Positions 1 through 9,004 of a DNA stretch of 51,276 bases are shown piece after piece. Source of the stretch: an uncultured Pelagibacteraceae bacterium. GTDB taxonomy: Bacteria > Pseudomonadota > Alphaproteobacteria > Pelagibacterales > Pelagibacteraceae. Position 1 is the first letter of the stretch; each line of letters begins with the position of its first letter. The position numbers and the translations under genes are program-made. Below the pieces are notes generated by a model, which worked only from the letters and a program-made list of their open reading frames with translations, was not told the origin of the DNA and ran no database searches. The stretch covers positions 1 through 51,276 of the forward strand of contig CABZLO010000007.1 of assembly GCA_902526595.1 (NCBI GenBank). Direction: 5' to 3'.

Positions 1-74
1 AAGAGTTCACAGATTTTCTTATACTCGTCTTTTTTTAATCCATGATCAATAGCTATTTTTTCATTTACAATCAT
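1..74 (-). CDS. purL: Phosphoribosylformylglycinamidine synthase, large subunit (N-terminal fragment)
   Basis: Only the first 24 codons lie in the window; the gene continues beyond base 1. The peptide begins MIVNEKIAIDHGLKKDEY, which resembles the N terminus of small-type PurL, and it directly follows purS and purQ. PurL is the synthetase subunit that converts FGAR to FGAM with ammonia delivered by PurQ, with PurS bridging the complex. Its ATG overlaps the purQ stop codon (ATGA, 74-71), which implies translational coupling. The assignment rests on this short stretch and on operon context. Confidence 0.85.
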   Translation of the reverse strand, partial: MIVNEKIAIDHGLKKDEYKKICEL

Positions 75-754
75 TTTATATTATTGATTAGGTTTTTAAA
101 AAAAAGAGATCCATCTTCACCTGATAGAGAAGAGTCGATCATTCTTTCAGGATGTGGCATCATTCCTAGAACATTTTTTTCTTTATTAAAAATTCCAGCA
201 ATATTTTTTATTGATCCATTTGGATTGAATGATTTTTCAATTTTACCCTCATTATTACAATAGTTGATTGCAACCTGAGCATTGTCTTCAATTTCTTTCA
301 ATTGATCATTTGTACAAAAATAGTTTCCTTCATTATGGGCAATGTGAAGCTCTAAAACATCATTTTTAATATTTTTAAAGTAAGCACTATCTTTATCACT
401 AATTTTAACAAAAACATTTTTACAAATAAATTCTAAATATTTGTTTCTTAATAAAACTCCAGGCACTAATCCTGTTTCAACTAAAATTTGAAAACCATTG
501 CAAATACCCATCACCATTCCACCAGAATTAGCAAAATTAATTACAGATTGCATAATCTTAGATTTAGAGGCCATGCTTCCACATCTTAGATAATCACCAT
601 AAGAAAAACCACCAGGCAAAACTACCAAGTCACTTTTGGGTAGCTCAACATCTTGATGCCAAACCATTTTATTTTTAAAACCAAATTTTTTTAAAGCAAC
701 ATCCATATCTCGATCACAATTAGAACCTGGAAATGTAATTACTGCTGATTTCAT
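71..754 (-). CDS. purQ: Phosphoribosylformylglycinamidine synthase, glutaminase subunit
   Basis: This 227-residue class I glutamine amidotransferase releases ammonia from glutamine for PurL in the fourth step of de novo purine synthesis. The start MKSAVITFPGSNCDRD and PGGFSYGDYLR (about 47-57) are PurQ signatures. The nucleophile is Cys85 in GICNGFQIL, and the His201/Glu203 pair lies in MMPHPERM. Length is normal for the stand-alone alphaproteobacterial and Gram-positive form, as opposed to the fused large PurL of enterics. It lies three bases downstream of purS and overlaps purL by four bases. Confidence 0.97.
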   Translation of the reverse strand: MKSAVITFPGSNCDRDMDVALKKFGFKNKMVWHQDVELPKSDLVVLPGGFSYGDYLRCGSMASKSKIMQSVINFANSGGMVMGICNGFQILVETGLVPGVLLRNKYLEFICKNVFVKISDKDSAYFKNIKNDVLELHIAHNEGNYFCTNDQLKEIEDNAQVAINYCNNEGKIEKSFNPNGSIKNIAGIFNKEKNVLGMMPHPERMIDSSLSGEDGSLFFKNLINNIK

Positions 755-757
755 TAA

Positions 758-1000
758 TTACTGTGCATCAATAATTTTATAATTTTCTATCACAAGATTA
801 GCCAAAAGTTTTTTGCACATTTCTTCAACTTTATTTTTTGCTTTTTGAGGATCTGTTTCTTTAGTATCAATTTCAAAATATTTACCTTGCCTTACTTCAT
901 TTACATCATTAAATCCCATACCGTCGAGTGCTTGATGAATAACTTTACCTTGAGGATCTAATACATCTTTTTTAAGTGTAATAATTACTGATATTTTCAT
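758..1000 (-). CDS. purS: Phosphoribosylformylglycinamidine synthase subunit PurS
   Basis: This 80-residue protein has the PurS pattern: an initial beta strand ([19 protein letters not shown]), then a VxQALxxMGF-like segment and a C-terminal strand. PurS dimers bridge PurL and PurQ and help channel ammonia. The gene overlaps the purC stop by four bases (ATGA) and sits immediately before purQ, as expected in genomes with a three-subunit FGAM synthase. Confidence 0.95.
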   Translation of the reverse strand: MKISVIITLKKDVLDPQGKVIHQALDGMGFNDVNEVRQGKYFEIDTKETDPQKAKNKVEEMCKKLLANLVIENYKIIDAQ

Positions 1001-1782
1001 TTACGCTTTCTTTTGATGGAAGATAGTTTTGTTACATTTACTGCACTTAAGTTGGATTGTTCATGAAGGATACCAAGTCTTTTAGCAACTTCAGTGTAGG
1101 CTGGAATTAGATCTCCTAGATCTTTTCTAAACCTATCTTTATCTAATTTTTTATCAGTTAAACTGTCCCACAATCTGCAAGTATCAGGGCTTATTTCGTC
1201 AGCTAAAATTAAATCTTTCTTTCCATTAGCATCCAGTCTTCCAAACTCTAATTTAAAGTCTATAAGTTTAATTCCAACACCCCTGAACATACCAATCATA
1301 AAGTCATTAATTCTTAAAATCATTTTTTTTACTTTATCTATTTCTTTTTTTGATGCCCAATCAAAAGCAAGTATATGTTCTTCAGCAATTAATGGATCTC
1401 CAAGTTTGTCATCTTTTAAGCAATATTCAATTAATGGCTCTTTTAAAATAGTTCCATCCTCAATTCCAAGACGTTTTGTTAAAGTTCCTGTAGCAACATT
1501 TCTTACAATAAATTCAATAGGAATTATCTCAACAAGTTTAACAACTTGCTCACGCATGTTTAATCTTTTAACTAAGTGATTTTTAATACCTATTTGTGAA
1601 AGGCTTGAAAGTATATGTTCAGAAATTCTATTGTTTAAAACACCTTTTCCTTCAATGGTAGATTTTTTTTGATTATTAAAAGCTGTTGCATCGTCTTTAA
1701 AATATTGAATTACCAAATCTTTGTCTGTCGTAGCATAAATAATTTTAGCTTTTCCTTCGTATAATTTTTTCCCTTTTTTCAT
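997..1782 (-). CDS. purC: Phosphoribosylaminoimidazole-succinocarboxamide synthase (SAICAR synthetase)
   Basis: The 261-residue protein joins CAIR and aspartate with ATP to form SAICAR. The N terminus [16 protein letters not shown] holds the ATP-binding loop. The segments [14 protein letters not shown] (about 87-100) and [16 protein letters not shown] (about 191-206) are classic PurC signatures. Its ATG overlaps the last base of the purB stop codon (TAATG). It lies between purB and purS, so consecutive pathway steps are co-transcribed. Confidence 0.97.
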   Translation of the reverse strand: MKKGKKLYEGKAKIIYATTDKDLVIQYFKDDATAFNNQKKSTIEGKGVLNNRISEHILSSLSQIGIKNHLVKRLNMREQVVKLVEIIPIEFIVRNVATGTLTKRLGIEDGTILKEPLIEYCLKDDKLGDPLIAEEHILAFDWASKKEIDKVKKMILRINDFMIGMFRGVGIKLIDFKLEFGRLDANGKKDLILADEISPDTCRLWDSLTDKKLDKDRFRKDLGDLIPAYTEVAKRLGILHEQSNLSAVNVTKLSSIKRKRK

Positions 1783-3074
1783 TATTTAAAAACTCTTCTA
1801 AATATCAAATTTACATTTTTAAAATGTTTAGAGTAACTGAAAATAGATTTTAGCCTTTTTTGAGAAATTTTAGTCATGATAAATTTATCCTCTAAAAGAA
1901 CATCATGTAAATTTAGATTTTCTGCAAAACACTTTTTTGCATAGGTCTGAACCATTTTATAAGATTTTTCTCTGCTTAGACCAGATTTTGTTAGTTCTAA
2001 CATAACTTCTTGTGAAAAAATTAAACCTTTGGTTATATTTAAATTTTCAAGCATTTTTTTTGGATAAACAATCATATTATCTAAAATATTCGTAAGTCTA
2101 ACTAAAGCAAAGTCTGTTGTTATATTAGCATCTGGACCAATGTTTCTCTCAACACTTGAATGAGATATATCTCTCTCATGCCATAGTGCAATATTTTCTA
2201 ATGCAGGCAAAACTGCACTTCTTACCATCCTCGCAAGTCCTGTTAAATTTTCACTTAAAATAGGATTTTTTTTATGAGGCATTGCTGAAGAGCCTTTTTG
2301 TTTTTTTGAAAAAAATTCTTGTAATTCATAAACTTCTGTTCTCTGCAGGTGTCTAATTTCAATTGCAACTCTTTCAATTGAGCCTGCTATAATTCCTAAA
2401 ACTGAAAAATAGAATGCATGTCTGTCCCTTGGTATAACTTGTGTTGAAATTGGCTCAACTTTTAAACCTAATTTTTTTGCAACATGTTTTTCAACATTAG
2501 GATTAATATTAGCAAATGTTCCAACGGCTCCTGAAATTGCACAAGTTGATACTTCATTAATTGCGTATGCTAATCTATTTCTATTTCTTTTAAATTCCTC
2601 ATAAAATGACGCTAATTTCAAACCGAAAGTAATTGGTTCTGCATGAATCCCATGACTTCGTCCCATACACGGAGTTAGTTTATATTTTTTCGCCTGTCTC
2701 TTTAAAACTTTTAAAATTTGATCGATATCGTTTAAAATGATTTTTCCTGATTGGACTAATTGAATATTGAAACTAGTATCCAAAACATCAGAGGAAGTCA
2801 TTCCTTGGTGAAGATATCTAGCTTTTATTCCAGCTTTTTCGGTAACCGAAGTTAAAAAGGCTATCACATCGTGTTTAACTTCAGACTCTATTTTATGAAT
2901 TCTTGAGACATTAATTTTAGCTTTCTTTTTGACAATAGATGAAACTCCTCTTGGAATTTGTCCCAGTTTTTCCATAGCTTCTGCAGCAGCAATTTCAACA
3001 TCTAACCAGATTTTATATTTATTTTCCTCTGACCAAATATTGGTTAATTGTTTACGCGAGTATCTTTTAATCAT
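1782..3074 (-). CDS. purB: Adenylosuccinate lyase
   Basis: The 430-residue enzyme belongs to the fumarase/aspartase superfamily. It cleaves SAICAR to AICAR and adenylosuccinate to AMP. The superfamily signature [11 protein letters not shown] is at 261-271, the catalytic loop; [10 protein letters not shown] (138-147) carries the catalytic His region, and [12 protein letters not shown] lies at 89-100. Length is standard for the bacterial short form. It starts three bases after the map stop and runs straight into purC, so it is an internal member of the sfsA-map-pur transcript. Confidence 0.97.
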   Translation of the reverse strand: MIKRYSRKQLTNIWSEENKYKIWLDVEIAAAEAMEKLGQIPRGVSSIVKKKAKINVSRIHKIESEVKHDVIAFLTSVTEKAGIKARYLHQGMTSSDVLDTSFNIQLVQSGKIILNDIDQILKVLKRQAKKYKLTPCMGRSHGIHAEPITFGLKLASFYEEFKRNRNRLAYAINEVSTCAISGAVGTFANINPNVEKHVAKKLGLKVEPISTQVIPRDRHAFYFSVLGIIAGSIERVAIEIRHLQRTEVYELQEFFSKKQKGSSAMPHKKNPILSENLTGLARMVRSAVLPALENIALWHERDISHSSVERNIGPDANITTDFALVRLTNILDNMIVYPKKMLENLNITKGLIFSQEVMLELTKSGLSREKSYKMVQTYAKKCFAENLNLHDVLLEDKFIMTKISQKRLKSIFSYSKHFKNVNLIFRRVFK

Positions 3075-3077
3075 TAA

Positions 3078-3848
3078 TTATAAGTATGGAGGCTTTGAAT
3101 AACCTTTAGCAGATTCTGTAAAGATTTCATAACCATTTTCAGTAATTCCTAAAGTATGTTCAAATTGAGCTGATAAAGATTTATCTTTTGTAACTGCTGT
3201 CCAGCCATCATTTAACATCTTTACATCATATTTTCCTGAGTTGATCATAGGCTCAATAGTAAATGTCATCCCAGGTCGAAGTTCCATTCCTGTATTTTTG
3301 GTTCCATAATGTAAAATATTTGGAGACTCATGAAAAGTTGTGCTAATTCCGTGACCACAAAAATCACGTACAACAGAGTAACCTTTATCTTCAACAAATG
3401 ATTGGATTGTATACCCAATATCACCTAATTTTATACCAGGTTTTAAAATTTTAATTGCTCTCATCATTGACTCGTAAGTTGTATCAATTAAATTTTTTAG
3501 TTTAACTGGAGTTTTGCCAATACAAAACATTCTACTAGTGTCACCATAATGTTCATCAATAATTGCAGTAACATCTACATTAACTGCATCACCCTCATTT
3601 AAAATTCTATCTGAAGGAATACCATGACAGACAACATGATTTAAAGATGTACATAGTGATTTTGTAAAGCCTCTATAATAAAGCGGAGCAGAGTAGCCTC
3701 CATTATCTCTTATAAATTCATATCCTAATTTATCAATGTAGTCTGTACTTACACCTTCCTTTATATTTTCAGTTAACATATCCAAAGTTCTTGCTGCCAG
3801 ATTACCTGCAACTTTCATCTTCTCAAATTTTTCTTTATAATCACTCAT
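3078..3848 (-). CDS. map: Methionine aminopeptidase, type I
   Basis: This cytosolic metalloprotease removes the initiator methionine from new proteins. Metal ligands expected for the family are visible: the two Asp in VNVDVTAIIDEHYGDT, the His in GHGIST, and the Glu residues in TIEPMI and QFEHTLGI. I start it at the ATG at 3848 (MSDYKEKF, 256 residues). One codon upstream is an in-frame TTG that could add a residue but is less likely. The start lies inside the 3' end of sfsA (8-base overlap). It is a housekeeping gene embedded in the purine operon. Confidence 0.96.
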   Translation of the reverse strand: MSDYKEKFEKMKVAGNLAARTLDMLTENIKEGVSTDYIDKLGYEFIRDNGGYSAPLYYRGFTKSLCTSLNHVVCHGIPSDRILNEGDAVNVDVTAIIDEHYGDTSRMFCIGKTPVKLKNLIDTTYESMMRAIKILKPGIKLGDIGYTIQSFVEDKGYSVVRDFCGHGISTTFHESPNILHYGTKNTGMELRPGMTFTIEPMINSGKYDVKMLNDGWTAVTKDKSLSAQFEHTLGITENGYEIFTESAKGYSKPPYL

Positions 3849-4539
3849 CAACTATTTTAATTTTTTTATCTATAAATATTTTTTTTGAACTTATATTACA
3901 TTTGTAAGCTAAAAAAATTACTCCAGCTTTTTTAGCTAGTAAATAATTTTTATAATATTGCTCATCTATATCTTTAGCTATTTTAAAATATTTCATATTT
4001 TGAATTTGAACTAAAAATAACAAATATGTTTTATAGCCTTTTTTTATGGCATCAATAAGTGTTAATAAATGTTTCGACCCCCTTGATGTTACAGCATCTG
4101 GAAATTCAGCAGTAGTTTTGTCTCTAAATAAAGTCACATTTTTAACCTCTAAAAAGCTTTTTTGTCTGCTTTTTTCCAATAAAAAATCAAATCTTGTTTC
4201 TTTATTAAAAAACACTTCAGGTTTGATAAAATCATTATTTTTAAGTTCACTGATCAGATTATTTTCTAAACCATGCTGTACAATTCTATTAGCCATGTGG
4301 GTATTAATTCCAACTAAATTTTTTCTTGCATTTATAATCTCTAGTCCAAATTTAAGTTTTCTTTTAGGATCGTTATTTGGAAGTAAATAAACTTCATTAC
4401 CTTCATCTAACAGGCCTTTCATTGACCCAGTATTAGGGCAATGAGCAGTTACAGTCTTGTGTTGTAACTTTACATCGGTAAAAAATCTTTTATATCGTTT
4501 GATTAATTTGCCTTTTATTAAAGACTTGGTAAATTCCAT
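3841..4539 (-). CDS. sfsA: SfsA family protein (sugar fermentation stimulation homologue)
   Basis: About 232 residues beginning MEFTKSLIKGKLIKRYKRF. Family hallmarks include HCPNTGSMKGLLDEG near the N terminus, RFDFLLE and the FPDAVTSRGSKHLLTL segment. In E. coli SfsA is described as a DNA-binding or nuclease-like protein that affects maltose metabolism; the true biochemical role is unsettled. An upstream in-frame ATG at 4575 would add 12 hydrophobic residues and overlap the divergent neighbour. I prefer 4539 because the family begins here and a TATAAT lies exactly six bases upstream. It is the first gene of the minus-strand map-pur operon. Confidence 0.9.
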   Translation of the reverse strand: MEFTKSLIKGKLIKRYKRFFTDVKLQHKTVTAHCPNTGSMKGLLDEGNEVYLLPNNDPKRKLKFGLEIINARKNLVGINTHMANRIVQHGLENNLISELKNNDFIKPEVFFNKETRFDFLLEKSRQKSFLEVKNVTLFRDKTTAEFPDAVTSRGSKHLLTLIDAIKKGYKTYLLFLVQIQNMKYFKIAKDIDEQYYKNYLLAKKAGVIFLAYKCNISSKKIFIDKKIKIVDE

Positions 4540-4575
4540 CACTAAATTATATATATAAAATGAGTAAAAAAACAA
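4525..4575. promoter_or_regulatory. Overlapping head-to-head promoters with probable leaderless starts
   Basis: Only 20 bases (4540-4559) separate the start codons of sfsA (minus) and the CinA-domain gene (plus). On the minus strand a perfect TATAAT (4551-4546) is followed by six bases and then the sfsA ATG, with TTGTTT 18 bases upstream (4575-4570). On the plus strand TATATA (4548-4553) is followed by six bases and then ATG at 4560, with TTGGTA at 4526-4531. Both predicted transcription starts fall on the A of the start codon. No Shine-Dalgarno sequence fits in the gap. Promoter elements are read by eye. Confidence 0.5.
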
Positions 4576-5309
4576 AAGTTAATGCCGCTATTTTAATTAT
4601 AGGCAATGAAATATTGTCAGGTAGAACTCAAGACACCAACACTTCTACAATAGCCGTGTGGTTAAATTCAATTGGTGTTAAAGTTGAGGAGGTTAGAGTA
4701 ATTCCTGATGTTGAAAAAACAATAATAGATACATTAAATTTATTAAAATCAACGTATCATTATGTTTTTACAACCGGAGGTATAGGCCCAACCCATGATG
4801 ACATCACAGCAGAGTCTGTTTCAAAAACTTTTGGGATAAGATATGAAATTCACAAAGAAGCTTTTAAAATTTTAGAGGCATACTACAAACCAGGTGAATT
4901 CAATGAGGGGCGACAGAAAATGTGCTGGATGCCTGAAAACGCAAATTTAATTTTAAACCCAACAAGTGGTGCTCCTGGATTTAATGTTGAAAATGTTTTT
5001 TGTTTACCAGGTGTACCATCTATTTTAAAATCGATGTTAGGTGGTTTAACTAATACAATAGTTGGTGGTGAACCGATTAAAAGCCATACAATAAGTTTAA
5101 GAACAGTTGAAAGTGAAATAGCAAACTCTTTAACTAAAGTACAAAATGATAATCAAGATGTTGAGATAGGAAGCTATCCTTTTTTTCATGCTGGAAAATT
5201 AGGTGTGTCAATTGTAATTAGATCTGAGGATCAATCAAAAATAGATCTATGTAATTCTCAGATCCTAAAATTTGTTAATGCAAAAAAAATTGAAGTAGTA
5301 GAGAGGTAA
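4560..5309 (+). CDS. CinA N-terminal / molybdopterin-binding domain protein
   Basis: A 249-residue protein made only of the MoCF-biosynthesis (MoaB/MogA-like) fold that forms the N-terminal part of CinA. Evidence: AAILIIGNEILSGRTQDTN at the start, FTTGGIGPTHDDITAESVSK (about 76-95), and GAPGFNVENVFCLPGVP further on. The C-terminal nicotinamide-nucleotide amidase domain of full CinA is absent. In related proteins the domain has pyrophosphatase activity toward ADP-ribose-like substrates; the substrate here is unknown. Its stop overlaps the next ATG by one base (TAATG), so it is co-transcribed with the gamma-glutamylcyclotransferase-like gene. Confidence 0.88.
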   Translation: MSKKTKVNAAILIIGNEILSGRTQDTNTSTIAVWLNSIGVKVEEVRVIPDVEKTIIDTLNLLKSTYHYVFTTGGIGPTHDDITAESVSKTFGIRYEIHKEAFKILEAYYKPGEFNEGRQKMCWMPENANLILNPTSGAPGFNVENVFCLPGVPSILKSMLGGLTNTIVGGEPIKSHTISLRTVESEIANSLTKVQNDNQDVEIGSYPFFHAGKLGVSIVIRSEDQSKIDLCNSQILKFVNAKKIEVVER

Positions 5310-5716
5310 TGCTTTATTTTGCATACGGTAGTAATCTGCATCACTTCCAGATGAAACGAAGATGCAAAGATAGCATTTTTTTAAAAAAAATTAATTTAAA
5401 AGATTTTAGACTTACTTTTAGAAGTAAATACAGAGCTGCTGATATTGAAATTAAAAAAAATTCAATTGTACCTGGAGCTCTTTTTGAGATTTCCAAAACT
5501 GATGAAAAAAAATTGGATGTATACGAGGACTATCCTATACTTTATAAGAAACATTATTTTTATTATTATGGAAAAAAAGTTATGACTTACATAATGGTTA
5601 AAAAATCACCATTTAAGTTTCCAACTGAACGTTATCTTAATGTAGTAAAAAGGGGGTACAAAGACTGTAATTTAGATTATAAATTTTTAAAAAAAGCATT
5701 ACTAAATAGTGAATGA
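5309..5716 (+). CDS. Gamma-glutamylcyclotransferase-like (AIG2/GGCT fold) protein
   Basis: The 135-residue protein opens with LYFAYGSNL, the YGSN substrate-binding loop of the GGCT/AIG2-like family. Glu73 in LDVYEDYP is at the expected position of the catalytic glutamate. Family members cyclise gamma-glutamyl amino acids or gamma-glutamylamines to 5-oxoproline. The true substrate cannot be read from sequence. It is translationally coupled to the CinA-domain gene and followed 21 bases later by the sulfotransferase. Confidence 0.82.
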   Translation: MLYFAYGSNLHHFQMKRRCKDSIFLKKINLKDFRLTFRSKYRAADIEIKKNSIVPGALFEISKTDEKKLDVYEDYPILYKKHYFYYYGKKVMTYIMVKKSPFKFPTERYLNVVKRGYKDCNLDYKFLKKALLNSE

Positions 5717-5737
5717 TTTAAAATATCAAAATTAAAA

Positions 5738-6616
5738 ATGATAATATGGCTAGCTTCATACCCAAAAAGTGGAAATACTTGGATAAGAACTATTATTGGG
5801 CAGATAATTAATAATAATTTTGATTCTAATGAAGTGTTAAAAAATTCTAAAGATATAGAGCTTTATCCATCAAAAAAATTTTTTCAAGATCTAGACGATG
5901 ATTTTAATCTATCGGTTTATCCGCAAGAAAAAAAAAAATTAATTTTTGAAAAAACTGCACTTAATTGGGATATATCTCAATTGAGAATTAACATTAATGA
6001 AGATATTAAAATTTTTAAAACTCATAACATGCTTTGCAAATTAAATATTCGGGGAAAATCTTGCTCATTTACCAATCTAAAAAATTGCTTGGGTGTTATA
6101 CATGTGGTCAGAGATCCACGAAACGTTTTTACATCTATAAAAAATCACTTTTCCTTTAAAGATGATGAAGCTGCGTATAAATTTATTACGAGTGAAAATC
6201 AATCTATTGGTTTAGATGAAAATCAAATTCCACAACTTCTTTCATCTTGGAAAAACCATTACAACTCCTGGAAAAGGTTTCCAAAGAATAGACTTTTGAT
6301 CAAATATGAGAATTTAATAAAAGATCCAAGAAAAGAAACTTCAAATATAATAAAATATCTAAATCAATTTTATAATATTTCAATTTCAGATGATGATATA
6401 AATAAAATTGTAAATAATGCATCATTTATGAATTTAAAAAATTTAGAAGAAAATGGACTTTTTGATGAAAATGCAGTTAGTAGACATACTGGGGAAAAAA
6501 AAATTTTTTTTGATTTAGGTCCACAAAATGATTGGAAGAAGCTAATTAAGAGCAAAGTAGCAATTAATTTACAAAATATATTTTTTAGCGAAATGAAAGA
6601 ATTAGGATATTTATAA
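5738..6616 (+). CDS. Sulfotransferase domain protein (PAPS-dependent)
   Basis: A 292-residue cytosolic-type sulfotransferase. The 5'-phosphosulfate-binding loop is unmistakable at residues 8-15 (YPKSGNTW). The 3'-phosphate-binding motif follows at about 119-130 (VIHVVRDPRNVF). The C-terminal region keeps the GxxxxW-like segment typical of Sulfotransfer_1 (LGPQNDWKK). It should transfer sulfate from PAPS to a hydroxyl or amine; the acceptor is unknown. The neighbouring glycosyltransferases suggest a glycan or glycolipid, but this is only inference. Its stop codon abuts the ATG of a 25-codon ORF. Confidence 0.9.
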   Translation: MIIWLASYPKSGNTWIRTIIGQIINNNFDSNEVLKNSKDIELYPSKKFFQDLDDDFNLSVYPQEKKKLIFEKTALNWDISQLRININEDIKIFKTHNMLCKLNIRGKSCSFTNLKNCLGVIHVVRDPRNVFTSIKNHFSFKDDEAAYKFITSENQSIGLDENQIPQLLSSWKNHYNSWKRFPKNRLLIKYENLIKDPRKETSNIIKYLNQFYNISISDDDINKIVNNASFMNLKNLEENGLFDENAVSRHTGEKKIFFDLGPQNDWKKLIKSKVAINLQNIFFSEMKELGYL

Positions 6617-6694
6617 ATGTTTTTATATACAAAATTAAAAAATCTAAAATATAAAATAATTTTTTTTTTAAAATCCTTAAATAAGTTTAATTAA
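6617..6694 (+). CDS. Possible 25-residue basic micro-protein
   Basis: A short ORF (MFLYTKLKNLKYKIIFFLKS...) starts at the base directly after the sulfotransferase stop codon and ends three bases before the quinoprotein ATG. It fills the gap almost exactly, as a real gene in a compact operon would. The peptide is amphipathic and strongly basic (Lys-rich with IIFFL). There is no clear ribosome-binding site apart from coupling to the upstream stop. Length and composition are also easy to get by chance in DNA this AT-rich, so confidence is low. Confidence 0.3.
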   Translation: MFLYTKLKNLKYKIIFFLKSLNKFN

Positions 6695-6697
6695 TCT

Positions 6698-8983
6698 ATG
6701 AAATTTAAAATTTTTATTTTTTTAATCTTACCTATTTTAATTATCATACTAATTTTTACTCCAGTCAGCTGTAAAAAAATAACCAGTAACTGTGTAAAAG
6801 ATATTAAAATAAGCGCTTTGAACTCTCTTAAAAAAAATCAGACAATTTATGAATTTTTAAAAGCTTTATATTGGAAATTTTACAAAGATATTCCTGATAT
6901 GGAAAATGTTATAATTAAAAATTTTAAGGATGATTTTGACAACGAGTTAACAATTAATAAAAAAACAATCAATGGTATTTTAGGTAATAAATCTTATACA
7001 AAAAAAAAGCAAAATATTTTAGATGAAGAGATTAATTTGTGGATTAGGTCTCACGGAGGTAACCAAAATCTTAAATATAGTAATACTTCATTAATAAATC
7101 AGGAAAATATATCAAATCTTAAACTTGCATGGAAACATCAAAGTATCAAAATTGATGGTTTAAAAGATAAATGGATAAATACAATTCAAGCAAATCCTAT
7201 ATACTTTGATAGTAAATTAATTTCCTTTTTTCCAGATGGCTCAATTAAAGCTTTAAATCCTTTAAATGGAAATGTTTTGTGGGAATTTAGGGATTCTAAT
7301 CAATCTAGGTCTGGAAGAGGTATTTTAGGTTTTAATAGTTTAGATCAAAAAAAATATATTTTTTTTAGTTTTGGCAAATATGTTTATAAAATAAATACTA
7401 ATGATGGTAAACCTGATTTAAATTTTGGGCAAAATGGTAAAATAGAAACATTTACAAAAGTAGCACCAACCAAATTTAATAATCAACTAGTAATAGTAAA
7501 TTTAAAATCAATTAGTCTCTTTGATATAAATACAGGTGAATTTAAATTTAAAGTTGACATTTATAATAAAAATAATTCAAAGCATGAAGGTAGAGTTTGG
7601 GGTGGATCAGCTTTAGATGAAAAAAAAGGTATAATTTATATAGCAACAGGAAATCCTAAACCTGCTACTTATGGAGCATATAGAGTAAACAAAGATAAGT
7701 ATTCTAATAGTATAATTGCAATTGATTTATCAACAAAAAAGGTAAAATGGAAATTTCAAGAAATCTACCATGATCTTTGGGATTTTGATATTAGCTCACC
7801 TCCTATTTTACATGATCTAAAAATAAAAAATCATGTTTACGAAGTAGTGATAGCTAATACTAAAGTTGGTAATACATTGGTTTTAGAGAGAAATTCTGGA
7901 AAATCTTTATTTGACATTCATTTAAAAAATTCACCTAAATCTTATGTTCCAGGTGAAAATGCATTTCCGAAACAAATGTATACTTCCCTCCCAAAAAAAT
8001 TCTCTAAAGTTGACTTCTCTCAGAAAGACTTTGATATGTTTGATCAGGTAAAAAAAAATGAAATAAAAAAGAAATTATATAATTCGAAATATGGTTGGTA
8101 TGAAACACCATCGTTAACAAAGGATTTGATAATTTTTGGAATACATGGTGGGGCTCAATGGCACGGTTCAGCATTGGATCCATTTAAACAATACTTATAT
8201 ATTCCAACAAATAATGTTCCTTGGAAAATAAGACCTTATGCACAAGATATATCAATACTTGGTAAATTTACTCCAAGTCAAGTTAAAGAGGGTAAACAAA
8301 TATACAATTCTAAATGTAGTTCGTGTCATGGATTAAAAAGAAATGGGTCTAGAAAAAAAAGTGGTGAAAAGCAAATTTACAATATGCCTAGTCTGGTTGG
8401 ATTGACATTAGAAGATAAAATAAATAATTCTAAATTTTTAACTAAAGAACTTATTTTAAAAAAACATAAGGATTTAAATATTACTGATAAAGAAATTGAC
8501 GAATTATATAAATATTTTGAGTGGAAAGATGACTATCTCTATAAAGAAAAAAATATTGTAATAAGTGCTGGTTACAATAGCTGGTCGCAGTTTCTTACTG
8601 ATGATGGTCTACCAGCATCAAACCCTCCTTGGGGCTATATAGCAAAAATTGACTTAAATAACGGTGATCTAATTTATAAGTCTCCTGTCGGAAAAGAAAA
8701 AATTGATGGTCATACAAAAATAACTGGAACAACAATTTTTGGTGGGATAGCAATTAATAAAAATTTAATTTTTGCAAATGGAACAGCAGATAAATTTGCT
8801 TATATACTTAATTCCGATAATGGTCAGATTGTATGGAGCTATGAAATGGAGGCAGCTGGAAGCGCACCACCAATAATTTTCAAACATAATGGTAGAGAAT
8901 ATGTTAGCTTCGTATCCACTGGTGGAAATTATTTCAATTATAAGGAAAAAGGGTCAACTATTTATACATTTACAATTCAATAG
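6698..8983 (+). CDS. PQQ-dependent dehydrogenase with an internal cytochrome c domain
   Basis: A 761-residue quinoprotein. Residues 4-24 form a hydrophobic membrane anchor or signal, followed by a Cys (SCKK). The beta-propeller begins about residue 112 (WIRSHGGNQNLKYSN) and includes HDLWDFDISSPP and WGGSALDEKKGIIYIATGNP, motifs of membrane-bound glucose-dehydrogenase-like enzymes. A haem-c site CSSCH lies at 540-544 within a segment of about 80 residues (525-605). Propeller repeats then resume to the C terminus (PPWGYIAKIDLNNGDLIY). It should oxidise a sugar or alcohol in the periplasm and pass electrons through its own haem to the respiratory chain. Substrate unknown. No pqq biosynthesis gene is in the window. 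Confidence 0.88.
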   Translation: MKFKIFIFLILPILIIILIFTPVSCKKITSNCVKDIKISALNSLKKNQTIYEFLKALYWKFYKDIPDMENVIIKNFKDDFDNELTINKKTINGILGNKSYTKKKQNILDEEINLWIRSHGGNQNLKYSNTSLINQENISNLKLAWKHQSIKIDGLKDKWINTIQANPIYFDSKLISFFPDGSIKALNPLNGNVLWEFRDSNQSRSGRGILGFNSLDQKKYIFFSFGKYVYKINTNDGKPDLNFGQNGKIETFTKVAPTKFNNQLVIVNLKSISLFDINTGEFKFKVDIYNKNNSKHEGRVWGGSALDEKKGIIYIATGNPKPATYGAYRVNKDKYSNSIIAIDLSTKKVKWKFQEIYHDLWDFDISSPPILHDLKIKNHVYEVVIANTKVGNTLVLERNSGKSLFDIHLKNSPKSYVPGENAFPKQMYTSLPKKFSKVDFSQKDFDMFDQVKKNEIKKKLYNSKYGWYETPSLTKDLIIFGIHGGAQWHGSALDPFKQYLYIPTNNVPWKIRPYAQDISILGKFTPSQVKEGKQIYNSKCSSCHGLKRNGSRKKSGEKQIYNMPSLVGLTLEDKINNSKFLTKELILKKHKDLNITDKEIDELYKYFEWKDDYLYKEKNIVISAGYNSWSQFLTDDGLPASNPPWGYIAKIDLNNGDLIYKSPVGKEKIDGHTKITGTTIFGGIAINKNLIFANGTADKFAYILNSDNGQIVWSYEMEAAGSAPPIIFKHNGREYVSFVSTGGNYFNYKEKGSTIYTFTIQ

Positions 8984-9004
8984 AATAAAATTTTTATATT
9001 TAAA

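Noticed and set aside
755-3100. Purine riboswitch or PurR-type operator within the pur operon
   Set aside because: Intergenic gaps are only 0-3 bases and no conserved purine-riboswitch core was seen before sfsA or purB.
4540-4575. Longer SfsA start at 4575
   Set aside because: It adds a hydrophobic stretch absent from the family and would place the start inside the divergent gene; the 4539 start matches the family and the TATAAT position.
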